Source: Rhodopirellula baltica
Lineage (GTDB): Bacteria; Planctomycetota; Planctomycetia; Pirellulales; Pirellulaceae
Assembly (NCBI GenBank): GCA_002901265.1
Contig: PPHI01000052.1
Location: 62,001-126,000 of the forward strand
Direction: 5' to 3'
DNA length: 64,000 nt
Shown here: positions 1 to 7,283 of the stretch, piece after piece
How positions within the stretch are numbered: position 1 is the stretch's first letter
How the letters are laid out: every line of letters starts with the position of its first letter
Position numbers and translations under genes: made by a program
Notes under the pieces: model-generated
What the model was told of the DNA's origin: nothing
What the model saw: only the letters and a program-made list of their open reading frames with translations
The model's database searches: none

Positions 1-2
1 TG

Positions 3-185
3 GTTTTGGAGGCATTCGTCGGGCGATCGCGGCCGGATTGGTCCGCTCGATGCGTAAGCGGAGTTCCGTTCGCCGAGGATCGCAACGGACTTCGAATTGT
101 GATTCGCGTCGAACCTTCGCGGGCACGATTTCGCGATATGGAAGACGAAACCGTTGCCCGACTGTCTCGACCTGTTGAGGGATAA
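3..185 (+). CDS. Possible C-terminal end of a gene entering from the left
   Basis: Frame 3 is open from the window edge to a TAA at 183-185, giving 60 residues that end five bases before the next start codon. A second plus-strand frame is also open to 178, so coding is not certain. The frame-3 peptide has a protein-like stretch (NGLRIVIRVEPSR) but I do not recognise a family. The tight spacing to the next gene would fit an operon. Confidence 0.2.
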   Translation, partial: VLEAFVGRSRPDWSARCVSGVPFAEDRNGLRIVIRVEPSRARFRDMEDETVARLSRPVEG

Positions 186-189
186 TGGA

Positions 190-1908
190 ATGAAACGTTT
201 AAGTGTTCAGGCTTTGGAAAGTCGAAAGCTTTTGGCCGGCGACATCGGACTCATCGACACCACTTTGCACATCGAAGGAACGACCGGCAACGACATCGCC
301 GAAGTCTACACCGTCGAAGATTCTGTCGTGGTGAAGTTGCAAACCATGGACGCCGCAGGTCAAGTGACCGATTCGGCCGAACAAACGTTTGATGCGGCGG
401 CAATCGACAAGATTATCTTCGAAGCGTTCGAAGGTGATGACTTGCTGGTCAATGACACCTCGATCGATTCAATCATGCGAGCCGGTGGTGGCAACGATGT
501 CGTGATGGGCGGCTCGGGAAATGACATTCTCGTGGCCGGTGCCGGATCCGATGTGATCCTTGGCGGGGGCGGAAACGACATCATTCTGGGTGGAACCGGG
601 GATAACATCGTCATCGATTCGAACCCCGGTTCCGCGGATGCCAGTGACACTACAGGTGATGAAACGGCCGGCGACGACAACTCTGGCGAGATGAGCTCCG
701 ATGACTCGAGCACTGACGAATCGAATACAGATGACTCAAGTTCGGGTGAGTTGGATGCAGGCGATACCGAGACGCCAGTGGATACCGAGACTCCAGTCGA
801 TGAGGGCGCAGACGCTCCTGTTGCCGAAGACGACACCGCAGTGACGGACACGAGTGACGATCCCCTGACCGGTAGCGACGACGACGTTGTTGACGTGCCT
901 GTCGATATCCTGGATGACACGGGTGATCCCGTTGATGATGGCGATCCTGTCGTTGGTGGTTCGGGCGGACAAGGCGGTGCAAACTGCGGCGGTGGCGGAA
1001 GCACGATGCCTGCGGACGAAGTCACCGATGAAACCGATGTCGTCGTTGATACCTCGGGTGACGTCGAATTCATTGCCGATTCGACCGACGAAGAACCAGT
1101 GGTTGATGACGGCAGCACTGCGGAAGAGCTGGCCAGTGATGATGTGCTGGACGGAATCGTTGACGATGCTGTCGGAAGTGACGTGACCAATGGCGATGTC
1201 GTCGATGATGTGGAAACGCCCGTCAATACCGTTGACGATTCGATGGAAGACGTCGTTGACGACGCGACCGACGACATTGTCGAAGAGGTCGTCGACGAAA
1301 CCGAATCCGACGTTCCAGCGACAGACGTTGTCGATCAACCGCAAGCTGGCAGCGATGAAGAAGACGGCAGCTTGGACGCTGGAAGCCAAGATGCAGGAAA
1401 CGAAGTAACCGATGGCGAGGTCGTCGGTGAGACCGCCGATGACACAGCTGACGAACCCGTTGCGGAAGACGCCAGCGACGAACAAGGCACGCCAAGTGAC
1501 GTGATCGATCAACCACAAGCCGGTGGCGATGAAGTTGATGGTAGCCAAGACGCAGGCAGCGAAGAAACCAACGGCGAGGTCGTCGGTGACGCCGCCGATG
1601 ACACAGCCGACGAACCCGTTGCGGAAGACGCCAGCGACGATCAAGGCACGCCAAGTGATGTGATCGATCAGCCACAAGCCGGCGGCGATGAAGTTGATAC
1701 GACCGAAGAAGAAAGCGTGGAAACCGTCGGTGAAGACGATTCGACACCCGTTGCCGTCACTGAATCGGAAAGCGACGACGACGTGATCTTCGGCGGAAGT
1801 GGTAACGACTGGATCTTCGGTGAAGGCGGAAACGACACCATCTTCGGTGCCGATTCGCCGCTAAGCGAAGATACCTTGGCCGCGTTGCTGGGTGACCGAC
1901 TTGCCTAA
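190..1908 (+). CDS. Acidic surface protein with RTX-type calcium-binding repeats
   Basis: Predicted secreted or surface protein of 572 residues. The start is taken at ATG 190, because the family N-terminus MKRLSVQALESRKLLAGD begins there and a GAGG lies upstream; a start at 154 would add 12 unrelated residues. LESRKLLAG is the N-terminal motif of many large planctomycete exported proteins. Residues about 99-138 and 529-560 hold glycine/aspartate nonapeptide repeats of the haemolysin (RTX) type, such as GGSGNDILV and GGSGNDWIF, which bind calcium in known family members. Between them lie about 390 residues made almost only of D, E, S, T, V, G and A, including a tandem duplication. No enzymatic domain is visible. 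The role is inferred to be a calcium-bound surface or matrix protein. Confidence 0.8.
   Translation: MKRLSVQALESRKLLAGDIGLIDTTLHIEGTTGNDIAEVYTVEDSVVVKLQTMDAAGQVTDSAEQTFDAAAIDKIIFEAFEGDDLLVNDTSIDSIMRAGGGNDVVMGGSGNDILVAGAGSDVILGGGGNDIILGGTGDNIVIDSNPGSADASDTTGDETAGDDNSGEMSSDDSSTDESNTDDSSSGELDAGDTETPVDTETPVDEGADAPVAEDDTAVTDTSDDPLTGSDDDVVDVPVDILDDTGDPVDDGDPVVGGSGGQGGANCGGGGSTMPADEVTDETDVVVDTSGDVEFIADSTDEEPVVDDGSTAEELASDDVLDGIVDDAVGSDVTNGDVVDDVETPVNTVDDSMEDVVDDATDDIVEEVVDETESDVPATDVVDQPQAGSDEEDGSLDAGSQDAGNEVTDGEVVGETADDTADEPVAEDASDEQGTPSDVIDQPQAGGDEVDGSQDAGSEETNGEVVGDAADDTADEPVAEDASDDQGTPSDVIDQPQAGGDEVDTTEEESVETVGEDDSTPVAVTESESDDDVIFGGSGNDWIFGEGGNDTIFGADSPLSEDTLAALLGDRLA
1324..1698 (+). repeat. In-frame tandem repeat inside the acidic RTX protein gene
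   Basis: Two and a bit copies of a coding repeat. The first unit is 1324-1497 (58 codons), the second 1498-1656 (53 codons) and a partial third 1657-1698. Each opens with a DV(V/I)DQPQAG-type sequence and ends with ASD(E/D)QGTPS. Unit lengths are multiples of three, so the reading frame is kept. Confidence 0.8.
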
Positions 1909-1962
1909 TGATTTGGCTTGACCACCCCATTCGTTTAACGATCGGCACGGCAGGGAAGCCGG

Positions 1963-3123
1963 TTATGCCGGGTCGTATGCCCCACTGCCCAATCCGGGAC
2001 CACGCGGGATGAAATGACACATCAGAATTCCCAAGAAGTACAAGAACATCAATGGGATCGCCAACGCAATCATGCTGGTCACGTCGGCTGGTGTTAAGAC
2101 CATCGACAAAAAGAAGATCACCAAAATCGCGATCCGCCAGCTGCCGATGTACGCAGTTGTTTCAATCAACCCGATGCGTTGCAAGAACAACATCACCAAA
2201 GGCAGTTGGAACGCCAGGCCGAACCCGAGCGGCAACAGCAACACAAAGTTGATGTAGTGAGTCAGCCGCGGTTCCATTTCGACATCCATGCTGCCGTTGA
2301 ATTCCAACAAGAAGTTCAGCACGTAATGCAGCACCAAGAAGAACGCCAGCACCACACCGCTGACGAACAGCGTCACGCTGACAGGCAAATAGATGTAGAC
2401 GTATTTGCGTTCGTGCCGGTGCAGGCCAGCGGCAATGAATTGCCACAAGAAGTAGAATACGGCCGGCGACGAAACGACTGCGCCGACGATCAGACCAGCC
2501 TTTACCCAGATCATGAACGACTCCTCAACCTTCAGAGTCGTCAATCCTGCGGTGTCGCGGATCAGCTGGACCTTGGGAACGAGTTGGTCTGGGCTGGGCA
2601 GTGCCAAAAGGATCGCGGCCAAGTCGCTTTTGCTGACCGTGGTACCGTCGGCAACGGCAACAGGCTGAACCGTGGGCGGGTCCTTGCTTTCGTCTTTGGC
2701 GACTTGCCCGGTGGTGTCAGCGGCCGGCTTGCTGGTGTTCGTTTTTGATGAAGGTTGAGCTTGAAACTCACTTGGGATTTCATAGACGACCTGCCACTTC
2801 AGAGATTGCTCGATCATCTTCGGTAACAACGCCTGGACTTTCGGGTCGGTTTGATCGGCGTACCCCAGCATCGCCAAATTCTTCTTGGCATTGAAATCCA
2901 GAATCGCTTCTTTGAGCGGTTCGGAGACATAGCGTACGACCTTGTTCGCCACCGTCAGGCCGATACCGAGGCCCACTGCCAACGACAAGATTGCCCGGAT
3001 CAAACAATAGCGCAGTTCTTCGAGGTGTTCCCCAAACGTCATCGACGAGTTTTCGAACAGGTCGTCCTGAGCACAACCAGATTTATTCGAGAGGTTCGGT
3101 GAATGTTTGGCAGCGGAGTCCAT
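1963..3123 (-). CDS. tatC: Sec-independent protein translocase TatC with expanded periplasmic loop
   Basis: Core membrane subunit of the twin-arginine translocase, which receives folded Tat substrates. The N-terminal FGEHLEELR motif (residues 30-38), the first membrane helix at about 40-60, the ESFMIWVKAG segment at 201-210, and the LTPADVTSM helix near the C-terminus are diagnostic. At 386 residues it is much longer than the usual 240-260. The excess is a hydrophilic insert of roughly 135 residues (about 62-198) in the loop between the first two helices, predicted to face the periplasm and rich in K, T, P and D. The start at 3123 follows the open frame; an internal ATG at 3039 directly before the conserved motif is an alternative. 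No tatA/B gene is adjacent. Confidence 0.93.
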   Translation of the reverse strand: MDSAAKHSPNLSNKSGCAQDDLFENSSMTFGEHLEELRYCLIRAILSLAVGLGIGLTVANKVVRYVSEPLKEAILDFNAKKNLAMLGYADQTDPKVQALLPKMIEQSLKWQVVYEIPSEFQAQPSSKTNTSKPAADTTGQVAKDESKDPPTVQPVAVADGTTVSKSDLAAILLALPSPDQLVPKVQLIRDTAGLTTLKVEESFMIWVKAGLIVGAVVSSPAVFYFLWQFIAAGLHRHERKYVYIYLPVSVTLFVSGVVLAFFLVLHYVLNFLLEFNGSMDVEMEPRLTHYINFVLLLPLGFGLAFQLPLVMLFLQRIGLIETTAYIGSWRIAILVIFFLSMVLTPADVTSMIALAIPLMFLYFLGILMCHFIPRGPGLGSGAYDPA

Positions 3124-3487
3124 GGCAATTCAACCTGAGTGTAGAAAATCGATGCGGTGGGGGGAGCGAATACGGTGCGGAATCGAAACGGTAGCAACAG
3201 GGCGAGGGCGGCACGCCTGACCAAAACGCTCTGCAAGCCGAGGGCTTCGATGCGACAGGGTGACGGAGTTTTGACTGCCAGATAGAATGCCGCGTAGGAG
3301 GGGTATCGCGGTAGCTGGCAGCCTAAGCAGACGTCTGTAAAAGAGCAGACGCTCCGAGAGCACGACTGGCGTCCGGTGTTCGCAAAGACCCGGTCGTGAG
3401 GATCGCTTGTCCTACATTAAAACCAATCCTCTGCTGGTTTGTCACCAGTGAATGTAATTTTTCCAGGCCATTCCCAGATTTTCAGAC
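3124..3487. other. Divergent intergenic region between tatC and manA
   Basis: This stretch separates two divergently transcribed genes and must hold both promoters. The last 80 bases before manA are A/T-richer, and a short inverted repeat (ctggt-ttgtc-accag) lies about 50 bases before the manA start. I see no coding potential and no convincing -35/-10 pair. Confidence 0.4.
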
Positions 3488-4480
3488 ATGATAAACGCAC
3501 CTGGCTACCCGCTGAAATTTCGCCCGTTGATCAAGCAAACCATCTGGGGCGGGTCAAAGCTCGGCACAATGCTCGGAAAGCCGATCGAGGACGCGGGTGA
3601 CTACGCCGAAAGCTGGGAGTTGGTCGATCATGGCAAAGACCAAAGTATCGTCGAGAATGGGAAATTAACCGGCAAGTCATTGGCGGAGCTCATCGAGGCT
3701 GACCCTGCTTGGTTGCTAGGACCGTCATCACTTGAAAAATCGAATGGCGAACCGCATTTCCCGCTGCTCCTGAAATACCTCGATTGCAATCGTGTTCTTT
3801 CGGTTCAGGTTCATCCGGATGATGCCTATGGGGCGACAATGCCTGTTCCCGACCTTGGCAAAACCGAGGCTTGGTATGTGGTTGACGCAGAACCTGGGGC
3901 GCTGATTTACGCTGGACTGAAAACGGGAGTCGACAAAATCAAGCTTGCCGAAGCCGTTGCTACGGGTGAAACCGAGAAGGTATTGCACTCGTTCAGCCCC
4001 TCACCTGGTGATTGCGTTTTCATCCCCGCCGGAACCGTCCATGCACTCGGCGCAGGATTGGTGATCGCGGAAATCCAACAGTCCAGTGACACGACGTTCC
4101 GATTGTTTGATTGGAACCGCGTCGGTGCTGACGGCAACCCAAGGCCGCTGCATATCGAGCAATCCCTCGAAGTCACCGACTATGAAAGCGGACCAGTACC
4201 GGCACGCAAAAGTCACAAAGACCAAAGCGGTTGGCAAACACTGGTCCAATGCGACAAATTCACGTTGGATGCGATGGAACGTGGCAGTGACCGTGTTGGC
4301 GGTGACAATCGCTTTCATATCCTGACGGTGCCACGAGGGTCGGCCAAATTGGTTTGCGACGGCGAAACCACCGTGCTGTCGCGAGGCGAATCAATTTTGT
4401 TGCCAGCGGCGATCAGCGAATGCGAGATCAGCGTTGAAGCCAACTCGACCGTGCTGCACGCTGAGCCGCCTCAAGAATAA
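3488..4480 (+). CDS. manA: Mannose-6-phosphate isomerase, class I
   Basis: Interconverts mannose 6-phosphate and fructose 6-phosphate in the cytosol, linking glycolysis to GDP-mannose and surface polysaccharide precursors. The 330-residue length matches the short Bacillus-type class I enzymes. The zinc ligands can be placed in the cupin fold: Q107 and H109 in VQVHPDD, E127 in KTEAWYV and H185 in GTVHALG. The FRLFDWNR motif follows at about 204-211. The gene stands alone and ends at a strong bidirectional terminator. The reaction joins the same fructose 6-phosphate pool used by pgi and by the sucrose genes elsewhere in this window. Confidence 0.93.
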   Translation: MINAPGYPLKFRPLIKQTIWGGSKLGTMLGKPIEDAGDYAESWELVDHGKDQSIVENGKLTGKSLAELIEADPAWLLGPSSLEKSNGEPHFPLLLKYLDCNRVLSVQVHPDDAYGATMPVPDLGKTEAWYVVDAEPGALIYAGLKTGVDKIKLAEAVATGETEKVLHSFSPSPGDCVFIPAGTVHALGAGLVIAEIQQSSDTTFRLFDWNRVGADGNPRPLHIEQSLEVTDYESGPVPARKSHKDQSGWQTLVQCDKFTLDAMERGSDRVGGDNRFHILTVPRGSAKLVCDGETTVLSRGESILLPAAISECEISVEANSTVLHAEPPQE

Positions 4481-4511
4481 TGTGCCGGCGGGCAACAGGT
4501 TCGCCAAACGA

Positions 4512-4545
4512 AAAACGCCCAAGTGAATTTGCACTTGGGCGTTTT
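4512..4545. terminator. Bidirectional intrinsic terminator between manA and the DUF1559 gene
   Basis: A perfect 14-bp inverted repeat (aaaacgcccaagtg at 4512-4525 against 4532-4545) with a six-base loop. The outer A/T pairs give a U-tract on either strand. It lies between convergent genes, 31 bases after the manA stop and 26 bases beyond the end of the facing gene. Confidence 0.9.
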
Positions 4546-4571
4546 CATTTTCTGCGGATGGAAAAGATGCC

Positions 4572-5798
4572 TTAGTCCAATTGGTTCGTGATGATGAACT
4601 CTTGGTTGGGCATTTCGCTCTTCACGCCGTTCGGAGTAAGGACCGCTTGGTACACAAGGTAATCAACTGATTCGTTGAAACTGCGGACAGAACCGTCAGC
4701 CATGCATGTGTTGACCAAACCTGGGTGCAGCGATGAAGGCCGAGCAAGGTCGCGGCAGCTGGTCGGGTTCATCTCGACAACATCGATACGGTCAGCAGCG
4801 TTGTTTGTCGCACCACCGTTAATTTTGTGGACTGGTGCGACATCGGGATAGTTGCCCGAGCCGTCAGGCAGCTGCATCGTGCGATCTTCAAGGTGCCATA
4901 CCATACCGGTTGTGAACTTGCCGCGGAGGAGCGATTGGAATTTGCTAGGTGTGTCACTAGCGGCGTCGCTCCAAACAAGGTTACCGGTCGAAGTGTCAAC
5001 GTTTTGCAAGTCAGCGGCGGTTAGGTAACCCGCTTTGAACCAGGCTTCGGACTGAACGTTTTCGCCGAACATTGCGGTTCCCGATTTACCGTCGCGAATG
5101 TCGTCGAGTGTCATCTTGGCCCCGGATGTAAATCCACCCAGCAATCCAGTGAACTCGCCCAATTTGAACAGGCCGTTGTTGTCATCTTCCGCACGAGCGA
5201 AAACGGCCGCTGCACCGCTAGTCGAATAGTTATCGATTGCCTGCGAGATGAACGTGTAAGGGGTTTTGTTTTTTCCGTTGACGTAACCATTGTCCACGGA
5301 TCCGGTATTCATCACGTACGTGTTCCAGCCACGGATACCTTTCTCAACCGTGCTACTTGGGCATCGCAACACGCTTAGCGTCGGAGTCGAGATCTCGTTG
5401 AAGTTCCCGTCTGAATCAAGGATCGGATACTTCGCCATTTGCCAGCGATCGGCAAGCGGCTGGTTGTCGAGATAGGAGAGCAATGGAACTGCGTATCCGC
5501 CGATCTTGGCGTGACCTGGAACATCCCGTTGATCTGGATCCGCGGGGTCAAAGAACCCCGATGCGTTGTTCAAATTGAACACACCGTACGACGTCGCGTA
5601 GGCGGGCAGCCGTTTCTTGTCGCTGTGAAAATTGTGGACGGCCAAGCCAAGTTGCCGGAGATTGTTTTGGCAACTGGCGTTTCGCATTGCTTCGCGAGCT
5701 GCTTGCACCGCCGGCAGCAACAGCCCGACGAGGATCCCGATGATCGCGATGACGACCAATAGCTCGACCAAGGTAAAACCAAGTCTTTGACGTTTCAT
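4572..5798 (-). CDS. DUF1559 pseudopilin-like protein
   Basis: Member of the large planctomycete DUF1559 family (408 residues). The N-terminus has a type IV prepilin signal: a short basic leader (MKRQRLG) followed by [20 protein letters not shown], with cleavage expected after the glycine. The family boundary sequence [11 protein letters not shown] follows. The C-terminal H-x9-DG region appears as the [14 protein letters not shown] segment near residue 380. A GGAG about 10 bases upstream supports the start. Family members are thought to be exported pseudopilins or surface proteins; the exact function is unknown. A second, separate member is at 26.7 kb. Confidence 0.92.
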   Translation of the reverse strand: MKRQRLGFTLVELLVVIAIIGILVGLLLPAVQAAREAMRNASCQNNLRQLGLAVHNFHSDKKRLPAYATSYGVFNLNNASGFFDPADPDQRDVPGHAKIGGYAVPLLSYLDNQPLADRWQMAKYPILDSDGNFNEISTPTLSVLRCPSSTVEKGIRGWNTYVMNTGSVDNGYVNGKNKTPYTFISQAIDNYSTSGAAAVFARAEDDNNGLFKLGEFTGLLGGFTSGAKMTLDDIRDGKSGTAMFGENVQSEAWFKAGYLTAADLQNVDTSTGNLVWSDAASDTPSKFQSLLRGKFTTGMVWHLEDRTMQLPDGSGNYPDVAPVHKINGGATNNAADRIDVVEMNPTSCRDLARPSSLHPGLVNTCMADGSVRSFNESVDYLVYQAVLTPNGVKSEMPNQEFIITNQLD

Positions 5799-6137
5799 TT
5801 GCTCGCACTCCGGACAAAAAGAAGAGAAGAGACCGCAACCTGATCTTCAGGTCGTTCATGCGCGAACGGGTCGTCACATTGGCACCTAGTTCATTCAATC
5901 GGCATCCGCTAGCCGTGGTGAGCCGCATTATCGCCGTTAATCGCTGATCTTGCAAACAATAAATCCGACCCGGCGAAAACCCTCACAAAGAGGGGCCCCT
6001 TTGGCAATTTGGCGGAAAATGCGAAGCTGTATCAATCACGAAAAGGTCACCTGACCTTCATCGGGCCTGAGAGTGATTATTCTAGTCCGCTCACCAGCCC
6101 GCCGATTCGCTACTCTTCCTTGGGACACGCCTGCCGA
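5799..6137. other. Divergent intergenic region
   Basis: This region separates the DUF1559 gene from the desulfurase-like gene and should carry both promoters. An upstream extension of the desulfurase frame is open from 6009 but does not resemble the family. Nothing else is recognised. Confidence 0.35.
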
Positions 6138-7259
6138 GTGTCACTGCTCTATTTCGATTTCAACCGTACTACGCCGCTCGCACCTTCGGTGCTCGAGGCG
6201 ATGCAGCCGTATTGGTCGACGCACTATTTATTGCCGGGCCAGCAGCACGCCCACGCGCATGCGGTCAGCGAAGCCTTGGAAAACGCACGCGAATCGGTCG
6301 CGTCGATGGCGGGATGTGAATCATTCGAAGTCGTGTTCACCAGTGGCGGCACCGAATCCAACAATCTCGCCATCCTCGGGGCCCTAGGCACAACACGCCC
6401 CGGACATGTCCTAGTCAGCGAGATTGAACACGAGTCCGTCCTCGGGCCGATCCGCGGTTTAGCTCACCGCGACCCACGTTGGCAGATCGAGCGAATTCCT
6501 TGTCGGCCTTGCGGGACGATCGATCCCCTGGCCGTCGAATCACTGCTTCGCGAAGACACGCGTTTGGTTTGCGTTCAAGGTGCCAATGCGATCTTGGGGA
6601 CGATCCAGCCCGTCCGCGAGATCGCTGATCGCTGTCACAACCAAGGCATCCCGTTGCACTGTGACGCAACGCAAATGTTTGGCAAAGTCGCGGTTGATGT
6701 AAAAGGACTCCGTGCGGACACGGTCACGATCAGCGGGCATAAGTTTTACGGCCCTAAAGGATCGGGTGCGGTTTACATCCGCCGCGGTCTGAAACTGGAC
6801 CCGATCACCTTCGGCGAACCGCGTGAGATGGGATTGCGTCCCGGCGCCGAAAACGTCCCGGCATGTATCGGACTTGGCGCGGCCTCGAGTCTCGCCGAAC
6901 GATTCTGTACCAGCGGTACCGAGTCATTGTCGGATCTTCGCGACCAACTGATTCAACGACTTTACGAGCAGATGAGCGACCCGCCCATCGTGCTTTGCGA
7001 ACACTCCGAACGGTTGCCCAATACGATCGCGATGGAATTGCCAGGCGATGTCCGCACCCTGACCGATTCGGCCCGAGAGCTTGCCATCGCGTATGCCCAA
7101 ACGAGTTCGCCGCCAGACGAGTTCACACGCAGCCTGCGAGCGATCGGACGCAGTGATGCCCAAATCGCCCGAACCATCCGCCTGTCGATCGGGTGGACCA
7201 CCAGCAGCGAACAAATCGACCGGGCGGCCGACTTGATCGCAATGGCATACGAACGCTAG
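6138..7259 (+). CDS. NifS/IscS-type class V aminotransferase lacking the catalytic cysteine
   Basis: Fold-type I PLP enzyme resembling cysteine desulfurases. The start is placed at GTG 6138 because the family N-terminus (LLYFDFNRTTPLAPSVLEAM, normally YLDNNATTP) begins there; an ATG at 6009 would add 43 unrelated residues. Visible family features are TSGGTESNNLAI, an aspartate in HCDATQMFGKVAVD and the PLP lysine in SGHKFYGPKGSG (about residue 202). The loop that carries the catalytic cysteine in true desulfurases (GSACSSG) reads AQTSSPP here (about 320-326), with no cysteine. ANNEVGT has become ANAILGT. It is therefore unlikely to work as a standard persulfide-forming desulfurase. No iscU or sufE neighbour is present. 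Substrate unknown. Confidence 0.8.
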   Translation: MSLLYFDFNRTTPLAPSVLEAMQPYWSTHYLLPGQQHAHAHAVSEALENARESVASMAGCESFEVVFTSGGTESNNLAILGALGTTRPGHVLVSEIEHESVLGPIRGLAHRDPRWQIERIPCRPCGTIDPLAVESLLREDTRLVCVQGANAILGTIQPVREIADRCHNQGIPLHCDATQMFGKVAVDVKGLRADTVTISGHKFYGPKGSGAVYIRRGLKLDPITFGEPREMGLRPGAENVPACIGLGAASSLAERFCTSGTESLSDLRDQLIQRLYEQMSDPPIVLCEHSERLPNTIAMELPGDVRTLTDSARELAIAYAQTSSPPDEFTRSLRAIGRSDAQIARTIRLSIGWTTSSEQIDRAADLIAMAYER

Positions 7260-7283
7260 CGAACCTCGCCAAGCACTGGCGTT

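Noticed and set aside
360-1277. Minus-strand serine/threonine-rich frame (305 codons)
   Set aside because: It is the reverse of the aspartate-rich RTX protein codons, which read as serine and threonine on the other strand.
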